A stretch of DNA of 64,000 nt from Rhodoplanes sp963724735 (GCA_963724735.1 CAVRVX010000013.1:186001-250000); one strand, 5' to 3'; shown: positions 34,068-44,145, numbered from the stretch's first letter. Notes: generated from the sequence alone by a model not told the origin. Numbers and translations are program-made.

Positions 34068-34196
34068 TCTCGGCGCTCCCATAGTGCGGCGAGTTCGCTG
34101 CGCAGGGCGGTTAAGTCGAACGGCTTGCGCAACACCGGGAAGCCGTCATCCGCGACCTCGTTGGCGCTGTTGCTGAAGCCAGTCATCAGCACGAAA
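34068..34196 (-). pseudogene. Receiver-domain C-terminus copied from a hybrid kinase
   Basis: About 43 codons read FVLMTGFSNSANEVADDGF then PVLRKPFDLTALRSELAALW, closely matching the end of the hybrid kinase at 56041-58200 (IVLMTGFSDSAKEVAHDGF...). No start or upstream domains remain. It is a fragment of a paralogous kinase, not an IS. Confidence 0.8.
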
Positions 34197-34302
34197 TGCG
34201 TTTGAAGCCGCCGGCGTCGAGTTCATCGACGAGAACGGATTTGCCCCAGGTCCCATCCTCGTCGATGACGCGCGAATCTGTGCCATCATGAACAGCGCCG
34301 TC

Positions 34303-34695
34303 TTACCGCTGCCTTAGCACCTCCGTCGCCAAGTTTAGGTCATAGGCCACGCACTCGGCAATGACGCCGTGGGCACCGAGTGTGATAACGCTGATTCCAC
34401 TGAGCCCCAGCCGCGGCGCCTCGCGGAAGAATGTGCAGCAGCCGCGGTGCAATGATCCATCCATCGGACCGGAGAGAATGAATGCGAGGTCCTTGGCGTC
34501 GATCGCGCCAACCCGAGCGAATTTGGCGTGCAGACGTTCGAAATAGGTCGACAGGTTCCAGCGCGAGAATGACGCGACCAGCGGATCGTCGAAGCAATAC
34601 TCATCCGCTGTTGCCGCGACAATCTTCTGGCAGTTAGCTTCCGCCCAGCCTTCGCGGTAGAGCGCTATCTGAGCCGGCTCAGGTTCTCTGGTCAA
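34303..34695 (-). CDS. NTF2-like (SnoaL-type) small protein, uncertain start
   Basis: 130 residues: QIALYREGWAEANCQKIVAA, TADEYCFDDPLVASFSR, TYFERLHAKFARV and ISVITLGAHGVIAECVAYD fit the NTF2-like fold of SnoaL/nuclear-transport-factor type proteins, which includes enzymes and ligand-binding proteins of varied role. The only start giving this length is a TTG at 34695; a truncated or frameshifted N-terminus is possible. It sits between IS debris and shows no partner. Confidence 0.45.
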   Translation of the reverse strand: MTREPEPAQIALYREGWAEANCQKIVAATADEYCFDDPLVASFSRWNLSTYFERLHAKFARVGAIDAKDLAFILSGPMDGSLHRGCCTFFREAPRLGLSGISVITLGAHGVIAECVAYDLNLATEVLRQR

Positions 34696-35335
34696 TGCTC
34701 AGGGCCTTTGCTTCATGAATGACAGGGTCGTAATGGCTCATGGCTCGATCGTCAGTAGAACTATAGCACAAGCAGGAAGATTTCGCCTCGATGACGTCGC
34801 GATGGTGTTGCCTTTGGCCGCTCATGTCGGCGCTTGGTTTTGCGCCAGTCCATGGTGGGCCCGTCGAAGGTCCAGTAGCCAACAAGGCCGCTGGAGAGCG
34901 GCGCATTCGGCCCCGAGAGCGCTTGGCCGCGTCGCCTATTTCGTGCTCTACGACATTGTCGAGCCGAATGCTGCCCGCCAAGTCGGAACGGGTCGAAGTG
35001 GCGCAAGATAACGCCCGCCGTTGCGAGGTGAAGGCAAGGGCAGCGTTTTGGCTCCAACTCTGTGGCTCGCATCAGAGGGCCTTTCTTTTAAGAAAACGAG
35101 AGCCGGGCTTTTACCGCCGCTTGAGCTAGTTCCGGAAGCAGAGCGTGAATGTGAACACGCCGGCAGGCAAATTGAGCTTGAGCGATTGCAACGTGAGTTC
35201 TTCTGGCCACCTGAGCCCAGTTGCGGTCCTTGGTGAATACGGTCAGAGCGCTCGATTGTTCGGCGAAAGGTTAGGCGCGGGCATTGGAGTGGAAAGAACA
35301 AATGTGCGATACTACTGAGGACTATTGCTTGCTTT
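34696..35335. other. Gene-poor stretch with a possible LamG-like scrap
   Basis: No full gene is recognised in these 640 bases. On the minus strand, around 34840-34910, SSGLVGYWTFDGPTMDW resembles the start of LamG/concanavalin-like lectin domains common in bacterial surface proteins, but the surrounding frame is short and low-confidence. The rest shows no known motif. Confidence 0.35.
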
Positions 35336-36025
35336 ATGCAAATCAGGTTCGACGAAAACGTGGCGAATCAATTGAGGAAGTTGGTAATTTTTGATGTCGA
35401 GGGTACCTTGATTGATAACGTCAAGGCGACCGTCTTGAGCTGGCATCAAGCGTTTCATCAACATGGCTATCAGTTTTCAGTCTCGGCCTTGCAGCGGCAT
35501 TTTGGACGTGATCCGGATGAGATGATCCGCGCGCTGCTGCCGGCCTCCGACGCGGCGCGCCTCGCGCAAAGCCTGAGGGAGACGCAGCGCTCGTGCTATC
35601 GCCAGGAGTACCTGGAGAAGGTCAAGCCCTTTCCGGTGGCGCCCATCCTGCTCGAACGCGCGAAGCGAATGAATTATGCCGTCGCGTTGGTGTCCTGCTG
35701 CGCAAAGGATGAGCTGCGCCATTATGTGGATCTGGCCCGCATTGCCGACTTCATCGACACCATTGCCTCCGGAGAAGACGTCGCGCGGGACGACCCCCAG
35801 GTTGAACTGATTTATCTCGTGCTCGCCCGATTAACAGGAGGGTCGCCGAAAGATGCGGTGATGGTCAGCGGCACGGTATCCGATGTACTTGCCGCGCGGC
35901 GCGCCGGAGTTGCCGCGCTTGGCTTGCTCTGCAGCGGCTTCGGCGAAGAGGAGCTGATGGGTGCCGGCTGCATAGCGGTCTACCGAAACCTGGCCGCACT
36001 CCTCGACAACTATTTCCGGTTTTGA
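35336..36025 (+). CDS. HAD-superfamily hydrolase-like protein
   Basis: 229 residues with the phosphoglycolate-phosphatase-type HAD layout: motif I FDVEGTLID, a helical cap domain, motif II ALVSC, a basic motif III region (VARDDPQVEL) and motif IV AVMVSGTVSDVLAARRAGV. Two positions differ from the usual scheme: the second acid of motif I is Glu instead of Asp, and motif IV reads GTVSD where GDSxxD is usual. The nucleophile Asp is kept. The protein may therefore have altered or weak activity. It is intact though surrounded by IS debris. Confidence 0.7.
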   Translation: MQIRFDENVANQLRKLVIFDVEGTLIDNVKATVLSWHQAFHQHGYQFSVSALQRHFGRDPDEMIRALLPASDAARLAQSLRETQRSCYRQEYLEKVKPFPVAPILLERAKRMNYAVALVSCCAKDELRHYVDLARIADFIDTIASGEDVARDDPQVELIYLVLARLTGGSPKDAVMVSGTVSDVLAARRAGVAALGLLCSGFGEEELMGAGCIAVYRNLAALLDNYFRF

Positions 36026-36235
36026 CGAAATGTCATTCTCACCGCAGTCGGCCACAACCTCCGCCTCGTCCTCGCCTGGTTGAGGGCGCTTCTGCGCTTG
36101 ATCCTCGATATTCTCTTTCCGTCGCTCGCGATCCAATCACCGCTCAAACCCCCTCGTTACGGCCGACTATTTGGATCCTGTCTCATAACTGCCCCCTGGT
36201 TCATGAAGTTCATGCGAACAGCTCGCCTTGCCGGG

Positions 36236-36829
36236 CTATCCCTTGATGCGGAGTCCTTTTTGCCGGTCGCGCGTGATATGGACGGCTTCGAGCTCGCAAC
36301 GCTTGACACGCTGCAACACGGTCTGACGCGACACCCCGAGCGCGCGGATGGCCTCGCGCATTGCAGAATGCCTTCGGCGACCTCGGCGTTGAAGCGCGCT
36401 GGTGGCCGCCGTCCAAACCGTCGCGTGGTCAGGACCGAGCGTACCGATACGGTTGCGCTCCTCGCTCGAGAGCACGCGCGGGCGCTCATTCTCGCGACGT
36501 GCGAGTTCTGCCTTCGCTCTTCTCCCATGCACGCTTGAGACCACGCGCGACGAGTTGGTTGTCGGGATCGACGGCGCGATAGCGGCGCGCGACGAGGCTT
36601 GCCGAATAGCTCGCCCGCTCGACGCCGAGGCGCCAGTGCTTGAGCGCGGCCTCGCGAATCTCCAGCTGTTCGGCAGCAACCAGCGTCGCTGCGATAGTCG
36701 CCGGCTCGAGCGCTGCAATGAAGGCGCGTGCCACAGCATCGTCGATCTGCACGCCACCGATGTTGAGGCAATAGCTGCCGCGCCCCTCGACGAGATGCTC
36801 GCCGGAACAGTGATATGCGGAATCCGGTT
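36236..36829 (-). pseudogene. Large serine recombinase, C-terminal part, disrupted
   Basis: Zinc-ribbon and coiled-coil parts are readable: AYHCSGEHLVEGRGSYCLNI, AVARAFIAALEPATIAATL, RRYRAVDPDNQLVARGL, then after a frameshift near 36520 RRAKAELARRENERPRVL and LGVSRQTVLQRVKRCELEAV. The catalytic N-terminus is missing, cut off where the IS21 remnant begins. It is the leftover integrase or resolvase of an older element. Confidence 0.8.
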
Positions 36830-38026
36830 CAACGCGGACACCGATTCCAGCGCAAGGCGGACAGCATTCCGGTGATTGCGGACAGCGGGTGATGGCGGCG
36901 TAAGCGGCGCTCCCGTCGACAGTCGAATCAGCTGATCGGCTCCCTGGCAACCAGGGGGTGACCGATGCCAGCAGAGAGAGTGTCGATGAGGAAGATACGT
37001 GAGGCGCTGCGTCTGACGCACGCGATGGGGATGAGCCGGCGGCTGGTCGGCGAGGCGACGGGGATCGGCAAAACGGCGGTCGGCGAGTACGTGCGCCGCG
37101 CGGCCGCGGCGGGTCTCAGCTGGCCGCTCCCGGACGAGATCGATGATGCCGAGCTGGAGCGGCGATTGTTTCCGCCGACGGCGGCAGGTTCGTCTGCGGC
37201 GCGCACCGATCCGGACTGGTCGCACATCCATACGCAGATGAAGCGGCGCGGCGTGACGCTGGCGCTGCTCTGGCAGGAGTATCGAGGCGAGCACGCTCAA
37301 GGCTACGCCTACAGTTGGTTCTGCGAGCGGTACAGCGACTGGCGCAAGCGCATCACGCCGACGATGCGCCAGACGCATGTGGCCGGCGAGAAGCTGTTCG
37401 TCAATTGGGCCGGCGATGCCATCGCGGTGTTGGATCCCGTCACGGGCGCCGAGCATCGCCGGCGACTGGATCACCCGTCACCAGAACTTGGCCATCATCG
37501 GGAAAACCGGGCTCGGCAAAAGTTGGATCGCCTGCGCGCTCGGCCACAAGGCCTGCCGCGACGATCGCTCCGTGCTCTACCATCGCGTGCCAAGGCTGTT
37601 CGATGCCTTGGCGCTCGCGCGCGGCGATGGTCGGCACGCACGGCTGTTGAAGACCCTGTCGCGGGTCGATCTCCTGATCCTCGACGACTGGGGTCTCGCC
37701 CCGGTCACCCTGGATCAGGCGCGCGATCTGCTGGAGATCGTCGACGACCGGCATGGGCGCGGCTCGACGATCGTGACCACCCAACTGCCGATCGAGCACT
37801 GGCACGAAATGATCCCAAATCCGACCATTGCCGACGCCATCCTCGACCGCCTCGTGCACAACGCGCACCGGCTCACCCTGAACGGAGAGAGCATGCGCAA
37901 GGCCACCGCCAGGCGCGCCGGACTTGACGTCAAACAGGACGCATGAACTCATGAAGCCGTCGACGGGAGACGCTGTCCGCCTTCACCGGAATGCCGTCCG
38001 CGATCGACCGGATTCACTGTCCGCAT
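36830..38026 (+). mobile_element. IS21-family element with internal deletion
   Basis: Both ends carry the repeated terminal arrays typical of IS21: left copies of GCGGACA/GGCGGACAGC around 36830-36890, and their complements (GCTGTCCGCC, ATGCCGTCCGCG, ACTGTCCGC) at 37971-38026. GGCATTCCGGTGA-type stretches are shared by both. Inside, istA and istB are fused by a deletion. The element may be mobilised only by an intact IS21 elsewhere. Confidence 0.75.
36965..37946 (+). pseudogene. istA'-'istB deletion fusion of IS21
   Basis: The first 165 residues are IstA N-terminus (REALRLTHAMGMSRRLVGEA, GLSWPLPDEIDDAELERRLF, NWAGDAIAVLDPVTGAE). Near 37455 the sequence jumps to IstB: GDWITRHQNLAIIGKTGLGKSW (Walker A) and LLILDDWGLAPVTLDQARD (Walker B), up to RRAGLDVKQDA. 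The two parts are in different frames. The IstA catalytic rve domain and the IstB N-terminus are gone, about 1.2 kb deleted. Confidence 0.85.
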
Positions 38027-38030
38027 TCAA

Positions 38031-38255
38031 ATGGACGCCTACGCGTCGTGGCAGAAGGGCGGAGTCGAAAACGCCAACGGCCGATTACGACGCTGGTTGC
38101 CGCGTCAGATCGACATTGACAAAGTGTCCGACGAAGAAATCCAGGACATCATCCTCACCGCCAATCTCACGCCGAGAAAATGCCTCGGTTTCAAGACGCC
38201 ATTCCAGGCGATCCTCAAAGAGCTTGGCAAAGACGTCCAAATACAGTTTTCATAA
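38031..38255 (+). pseudogene. IS30-family transposase C-terminal fragment
   Basis: DAYASWQKGGVENANGRLRR then WLPRQIDIDKVSDEEI and NLTPRKCLGFKTPFQAI is the end of an IS30 transposase, cut at its 5' side by the IS21 border. Confidence 0.88.
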
Positions 38256-38261
38256 ACCCGT

Positions 38262-38365
38262 TGCACCTCGCTCCAGAATCCACGGAGCGCCGGCGCGGAT
38301 GCAGCTTCGCGCAATGGCGATGGCGAGATGCGTTTTGGCGGTTCCGGTCGAAGCAGCGACATACT
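38262..38365 (-). pseudogene. IstB-like ATPase scrap
   Basis: ASTGTAKTHLAIAIARSCIR resembles the Walker A region of an IstB-type helper (GPTGTGKTHLAIAIA). About 30 codons, with a mutated P-loop. Confidence 0.65.
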
Positions 38366-38802
38366 GCCGGGTATCAGGGCGACAGCGGGCGGATTTATTA
38401 TCCGTTTCGCCCGCTGTGGGGAGACGGCGCTTGTCGTTCGGACGGACGGTTAGGCCCTCGGGTGTCGCGCCGATGATCACGAGAATGCGGCACCGATGAC
38501 GTAGAAGCGATGGTGGAAGGTTTTCATTTCATCCACCGGATGCGCTTGCGTGCGCAGATGAATCCCGACACCCCAAGCGGTCGCGCCAACCGGCTCAAAA
38601 AAAACTGCGAAAACCGGTACTCCACCTGCCAGACATTGCCCGAGAAGCGTGCACCCCGCTCATCGGCACCATCGCGAAGAATCATCGGCGGCACGGGAGG
38701 CCGCTTTGCTCGGCCGCGCCGAGCGGTCAAGCCTCAAAGCCGCAGCGGCGCGCCGAAGGCGCGGGGCTTGACGGCGAAGGTGCGGGCCGAGCAATAATCC
38801 TT
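38366..38802. other. Gene-free stretch at island border
   Basis: About 440 bases; no recognisable gene, RNA or repeat. ORFs are short and low-complexity. Probably decayed DNA between IS debris and the acetate cluster. Confidence 0.5.
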
Positions 38803-39030
38803 ATGCCGCGGTGTGCGTGGTCATCGGACATTGTCCGAGAGTTCGGGTACCAGTTTTTACAGCTCAACCCCTATACGCTCAACCATATGGACCGCCAAAT
38901 GCTCAAGCAGGCCTTCAAACAGGCGCGGAGGCTGCAATCCTTGCTTGAGGTCGACAGCCAGGCTCCGGCAATAGTCAAGGCGAAGGGGGATTTCGCCCCC
39001 TTCGCCGAAGACTCCGCTTTAGTGACTTAG
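38803..39030 (+). pseudogene. Remnant of a DUF294-type protein C-terminus
   Basis: The end, LNPYTLNHMDRQMLKQAFKQ then ARRLQSLLEVD, resembles the last helices of the cNMP/CBS/DUF294 proteins that accompany actP (compare RDRDLLRDALRVVKRFREVV at the end of the gene at 53504). Upstream sequence is lost. It converges on actP, the reverse of the intact operon at 51401-55321. Confidence 0.6.
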
Positions 39031-40973
39031 TGCTGCAGCGCTGATGCCGGTAACTTGGCGAACGTACGTTTCTTCAAAGGCGTCTTGTTCTCGCCTGCGC
39101 GGGAACAACAGGGAGAAAATGATCGCCGCCAAGAAGCCGAGCGGAATACAGACGATCGCCGGCACCTTCAGCGGGAAGAGCGGCTTGGCAAGCCCGACCA
39201 CCGAGGTGCCGCTTTTGTTGGCCTCGTAGGATCTCTGGCCTTCTTGAGATCTCCCGCTTCGTTCTCGGTAAGAACCGCGCCTCCGGTCTGCTTGGCTTCG
39301 AGGGTCGTTATGACCTTCTGATCGGCCGCCGCGACAAGCTGCGGATAGGTCATATTGGGTGAGACCAAGACCAGACCGATGCCGCTGAGAGTGCCGATCA
39401 GCAATGCAGCAACGATCCCGGCTGTGCTCATTTTCTTCCAAAACAGAGAAAGCACCAAGGCTGGCAAGACACCAGCCGCCGATACGGCGAAAGCCAGGGC
39501 GACCAAATGCGCGACGTTCTGCTTCTCTGCTGCGAACGCGATGGCCACACCCGCGGCACCCACGGCGGCGGAGGTTATCCTGGCCGCGCGCATTTGCTGA
39601 TACGCTTCCGCCTTGCCACCCTTGATTATGTTGGTGTAGACGTCATGAGAGATGGCCGCCGAAGCAGCTAGCACGAGGCCGGACACCACCGCAAGAATGG
39701 TCGCAAATGCCACCGCGCAAATGAAGGCCTGCAGGAAGTCTCCGAATAGCGGGTGGAACTCGGCGCCCAGGAAACGGGCCAGCAACGGGTTGGCCATGTT
39801 GCCGGTCTTGTCCACGGCGACGATGCCCTGTGGGGTGAGATACGTTGCGGCGCCATAGCCCATGAAGCTTGTCAGGACAAAGAACAGCGCTATGACGAAC
39901 ATCGCCACGACGACCGACTTGCGCGCGGTCTTGGCGTCGGGCACCGTGAAGAAGCGCATCAGAATGTGAGGCATGCCCGCGGTACCCAGACAGGTGGCCA
40001 TCCCGAGAGAGATCTGATCCCACACGTCCTTCAGGAACAATCCGGGCTCAAGGTATCTCTGGCCGTAATCAAAGCCGGGCTGGGGCGTCGCGTCCCCAAG
40101 TTTGGCTTGAACCCATGCCTGAATCTGAGTGCTATCGGCGACCTCCTTGAAGAGCTTGAACGGATTCATGCCAACCTTGAGCAGGACGAGGAAGGAAAGG
40201 ATTATCCCACCCCCAACGAGAAGGCCGGCTTTGATGATCTGCACCCAAGTTGTGGCTATCATACCGCCGAAAACCACGTAGATCGTAATCAAAAGGCCTA
40301 CCGCTATGATCGACACGGAGTAGGGAATTCCGACGAGCAGTTCCATCAGCTTGCCTGCGCCTACCAACTGCGCGGTCAAGTAGAACGTGGATACGCAGAG
40401 AGTCGTTAGCGCAATGGCGGCGCGCACGGGTTTAGGGTTAGCTCTAACCGACAGAACGTCTCCCACCGTATACTTGCCCAAGTTGCGCAAGGGCTCCGCC
40501 ACGACCAAAAGCACGGTCACGAACGCTACCATCCATCCGGTAGGGTAAAGGAAGCCGTCGAATCCATACAGGGAGATGAGCCCGGCCATACCGAGAAAGG
40601 TGGCGGCGGACATGTAATCACCGGCGATGGCCCATCCGTTCTGAAAACCGGTGATCGAGGACTTTGCCGCGTAGAAGTCCGCTGTGGTCTTGGTCCGCTT
40701 GGCTGCCCAGTACACGATGTACAGCGTTACCGCAATGATCGCGATGAACATGCCAAGTGTGAGGTCCTTGTTGGCCTTCGCTGCGGCCGCGGGCGCGGGT
40801 TTCGGCGCGGCCGCCGGGGCAGGCTGTGCCGCGGGCGCAGTTTGTTGCGCCTGAGCAACCACTACGTTGGCAATAGAGGTCTCGGGGCCGGCAGACGCGG
40901 GCGTGGGGATCGGTACGCCTATCAGCAGGCTCAGACAGAGTAATGCAGCGAATGTACCCCCTATTCTCTTCAT
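39019..40973 (-). pseudogene. actP: Acetate/cation symporter ActP with C-terminal frameshift
   Basis: A sodium:solute symporter of the ActP type. The ATG at 40973 has AAGGAGG 8 nt upstream; a signal peptide and Ala/Pro-rich stretch precede about 13 membrane helices (WAIAGDYMSAATFLGMAGL, GMATCLGTAGMPHILMRFFT, HDVYTNIIKGG). Near 39228-39236 the frame breaks; the expected end (SYEANKSGTSVVGLAKPLF, YVRQVTGISAAAL) continues in the neighbouring frame. Without the correction the last helix is lost. Preceded by yjcH as in the usual operon. Confidence 0.88.
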
Positions 40974-40989
40974 CAACTTGTCCTCCTTA

Positions 40990-41328
40990 TCAGAGCTTGA
41001 GTTCTTTTGCCAACTCATTGCTGAGTTCTCTTGCCAACTCATTGCTGATCCTGTCTGCGTTGTTGTTTGCCCAGCGGGCGTAGTAGACGGCAATCATCAG
41101 GCAGAGGGCGTACTGGGCCAGCGCATAGATATACAGCAGGGGAATATTCCCAATGATCTGCATGTTCCCTATGTCCGACTGAGCGGTGGTGTTGCCTGCC
41201 CAGATGGGGAGCCCGAAATAGAACACCGTGGAAGATACCCACCAGCCGATGAGAAAACGCTTCTTCCTGCGCGAGAGCTCCTGAAACTTGGGACGCTGCG
41301 CTATTTGCCCAAAATCCAATTGCGCCAT
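40990..41328 (-). CDS. yjcH: DUF485 inner-membrane protein (YjcH)
   Basis: 112 residues from the ATG at 41328 with AAGGAGG 7 nt upstream. Two membrane helices (FLIGWWVSSTVFYFGLPIWA and PLLYIYALAQYALCLMIAVYY) make the DUF485 domain that is nearly always encoded directly before actP. Its C-terminus ends in a duplicated helix, ISNELARELSNELAKELKL, created by a 24-bp tandem repeat. It is 16 bp upstream of actP. Confidence 0.92.
   Translation of the reverse strand: MAQLDFGQIAQRPKFQELSRRKKRFLIGWWVSSTVFYFGLPIWAGNTTAQSDIGNMQIIGNIPLLYIYALAQYALCLMIAVYYARWANNNADRISNELARELSNELAKELKL
40999..41046. repeat. 24-bp tandem repeat in the yjcH 3' end
   Basis: Two copies of GAGTTCT-T/C-TTGCCAACTCATTGCT with one mismatch, in frame with yjcH on the minus strand. 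Each unit adds SNELA(R/K)EL. A simple slippage duplication. Confidence 0.9.
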
Positions 41329-41911
41329 GCCGAATCCTCCTTCCTTTCCAGACACAGTATCGTTGCGGGTAATTCTTCTCGTGCGTGCCCAGGTGCTTTG
41401 GCCGCGCTTGGCCACTGGCTCAGCGTTCCGAAACGATTGGTTATCTTTACCCTTTGCGCGAAGCACTTCAAGCCACGTTTTGGTCGTTCAAGGATTTGCT
41501 AGCAGCCTGTCGGACTTGGGCTTGATTTTTTTGCCGGCGTCAATTCTGCCGCGGATCGAGTCGTAAATCTCGCCAACGAACATTGCTGCGATTACACGTG
41601 GCGGCGGCGGGGAGATTTTTGGTGGCTTATCCCGTTGACTCAGGTTCGTCTATATATAGTGGCTATGCCGGTTTAATGGGTTGATCTCGTCTGACGCCTT
41701 GTGCGGGCGGCGCGCCGTCCTGGCGCATTCGGGTGGCCGTCTTGCTGCGGCGCGGCGCACGCCTGAGCGTTTCAGCCATCGGGGGTGCGTCCTGGCGACC
41801 TCACGCGGCCGACCTCAAAACACACTACATCTAGAGCGACCTGAGTCAACGGGATAAGCCACGATTTTTGGACACCCCCGCCGCGGTTCGAGCGCAGCGC
41901 TGGGAGAGCGC
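41329..41911. other. Intergenic stretch upstream of yjcH-actP
   Basis: About 580 bases. The part next to yjcH should hold the operon promoter; I see no clear sigma-54 or other box. The rest (41470-41900) shows no gene and borders the transposase/intron fusion. Confidence 0.5.
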
Positions 41912-43516
41912 TCAGCCCAGGCTGAGCGCATACATTCTCTTGATGTTCCAGGCCATTGTGACGAGGCTCCACTCGCCGCGAACGCGATCGAGTCCACGCA
42001 GCAGGAACTGGCGGAATCCGATCACCGATTTGATGATACCGAACACCGGTTCCGGGGTCTGCTTGCGTAAACCATAGAGTTGTTTGCCGTGCGGTGTCCG
42101 CAGACGCCAAGCCATGGCCTCGACCGGGGTCGGGTTTTCCAGCGCCGGCAGCGGCGCGGCAAATCGCTCGCGCCAGGAGGGGTGATGCGGCTGCCGCCCG
42201 GTCGCAATCAGCGGTTCGATTTTGGCAGCCGCGCACCGCATTACATTGGCCTCGCTGAAATAGCCATTGTCGGCCAACAGTGTTTCGGGCCGGCCGAACT
42301 GTTCCGACAAAGCGTCGATCTTCTCCAGCATCGGCGCGATCTGCTGCTTGTCGTTGGGCGGCTGAACCACTGCCGTGGCGATCACCAGAAGGCTCGCCGT
42401 CGTCACCACCGCCTGCGCGTTGTAGCACTGGTCGAAGCCGCCGCCCGCCACCGGCATAATCCGCGAATCCTCGTCCGTCAGGTTGATCTGATCCTTGGGC
42501 TGCGGCCCCTCGACCGGTGGTGCGGGTGGCCCGCCGCCTCCCTTCTTGCCATTCGCAGCCGCCGCCTCCCGCGCCGCCAGCTTGGCGCGATGCTCAGCCG
42601 CCTCCCGCTCGAAGCGTTCCGTGGCGCGCGCTTCGATCTTGGCGCGCGCCTGCGCAAGCTTGGCCAGACGATCCTCACGGCGCGCCAATTCCTCCGGGAT
42701 CGACATGCCATCGACCACTTCGGCCTGGTCCGCGGCTTCCGCCCGCGCCAGCATCTCGATCACGCGTCCATCTTCGAGCACGCCTGCCGTCAGCCATTTG
42801 GCAATCAACCGGATGATTCGCCGGTCGCCAATCCGATGCTCGACGAAGCGGATCAGCCACTCCCGGCTGACCTTGTCGAAAAAGGATTGAACGTCGCAAT
42901 CGAGCACCCAGTTGATCCGCCGCTTCCCGATCCCGAACGCGAGCGCATCCAGCGCTTGATGCTGGTGGCGCTTCGGTCGGAAACCGTAGCTGAAGCCCAG
43001 GAACGCCGACTCATAGATCGGCGTCAGGATTGTCACCACCGCAGCCTGGACGATCTTGTCCTCTATGGCCGCGATGCCGAGCGGCCGCTGTCTGCCATCC
43101 GCCTTCGGTATATACTTCCGGCGCGACGGCAGCGCTCGATACGCTCCTGTGTGGACGCGAGCATGCAGGTCCAGGAGGTTTGCCTCAAGGTGCTCTGCGT
43201 ATTCGCTCCACGTCATCTCATCGACACCTGGCGCTGCGGTCTTCTTCAGTCCGAAGAAGCTTGCCCGCAGGACATCAATGTTGACGTGATGCAGGAGCGC
43301 CGTCAGCTTGTCCTGTCTATTCCTGATGACGGCTTCTCGTATGCGGGCCTGCGCCCGTGACACGGCGTCCCGGCTCTGCGTCCGGACCGTGCTTTGCAGG
43401 TCCGCATTCTCCTTGGCCCCGCCCCTTCGCTCCACGGACTCCGCAGCGGCCGAAGCCGCTTTGTTCGCCCCCTTCCACGCTACCTCGGGCAGGTCCGACT
43501 TCTCCGTCGCGCTCAT
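41912..43516 (-). pseudogene. In-frame fusion: group II intron reverse transcriptase N-half plus IS1182 transposase C-half
   Basis: A single 534-codon open frame made of two unrelated genes. Residues 1 to about 255 are a group II intron RT (LTALLHHVNIDVLRASFFGL, KKTAAPGVDEMTWSEYAEH, IPKADGRQRPLGIAAIEDKI, GFSYGFRPKRHQHQAL, VLDCDVQSFFDKVSREWL), cut at GVLEDGR before the catalytic YADD motif. From about residue 258 it is an IS1182 transposase (VVDGMSIPEELARREDRLAK, INLTDEDSRIMPVAGGGFDQ, TLLADNGYFSEANV, MAWNIKRMYAL) lacking its N-terminus. Neither half can be active. The junction lies at about 42745-42765. Confidence 0.9.
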
Positions 43517-43874
43517 CGTCGGCTACAGCCTCCGGCCTTCCCGACAACGTCCCGGCCACGACTGGCGGGGACGGCGATGGAGATCTCCCGGTTCCCGTGC
43601 AAAAGGCTTCTGCGCATGCCAGGGTCTACGACGACGCGGGGTCGGCATGTGTCTTGCGATATCGACACCCGCCGTATTGCCTTCTGTGGGACGGAAAACA
43701 TCAGCACCCCGAACTTGTCTTACGCCGCTCAATACCTCGCCTGCGCCCTCCCCTGTGAACGCTTCACGTCTGCCCTCGCGGACAACCCGTGCATCACTCG
43801 GGGCCAGTGCGGTTCGCTACTCCTTCACCGTGACGGACTTCCACCGTCTACCTTTTGCCGGTCTCCCGGCGCAC
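42755..43874 (-). mobile_element. Truncated group II intron (5' part)
   Basis: On the minus strand GTGCGCC at 43874-43868 is the usual bacterial group II intron 5' end, followed by about 350 nt without long ORF that would be ribozyme domain I sequence (for example GGTGGAAGTCCGTCAC), then the RT reading frame. Everything after the middle of the RT, including domains V and VI, is lost at the IS1182 junction. It cannot splice alone. Confidence 0.7.
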
Positions 43875-43982
43875 CCGTCCACAGCATCATCGTCGCCTGT
43901 CGACTTAGCGTGTCGGCGACCGACGGTCTCGGTCCCAGCAACCCGATCTCCGCAGAAGTCGGGGGTCGCGAGCCGACCAAGG

Positions 43983-44073
43983 TCAAAACCGCTTGTTAAC
44001 GGATTCTCCACGTCGCAGCACGGTGCCGGCGATCCGGGCAAGCGCCAAAACCACAACGTTCTGATGAGGCCGG
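43983..44073 (-). pseudogene. IS110 transposase C-terminal scrap
   Basis: RPHQNVVVLALARIAGTVLR then RGE and a stop match the last residues of IS110 transposases (compare 33529). About 30 codons, located directly upstream of the intron 5' end, so the intron may have inserted near an IS110. Confidence 0.7.
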
Positions 44074-44145
44074 GAAGCACTAAGCAGGGACGCCCATGAG
44101 GCGTCCCTGCAAGCTTGAAGGGCACCGTAGCTCCCCCATCCTTAA

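Noticed and set aside
36236..37474. 412-codon minus-strand ORF
   Set aside because: Only the last about 100 codons (recombinase tail) match a family; the rest is antisense to IS21 or out of frame.
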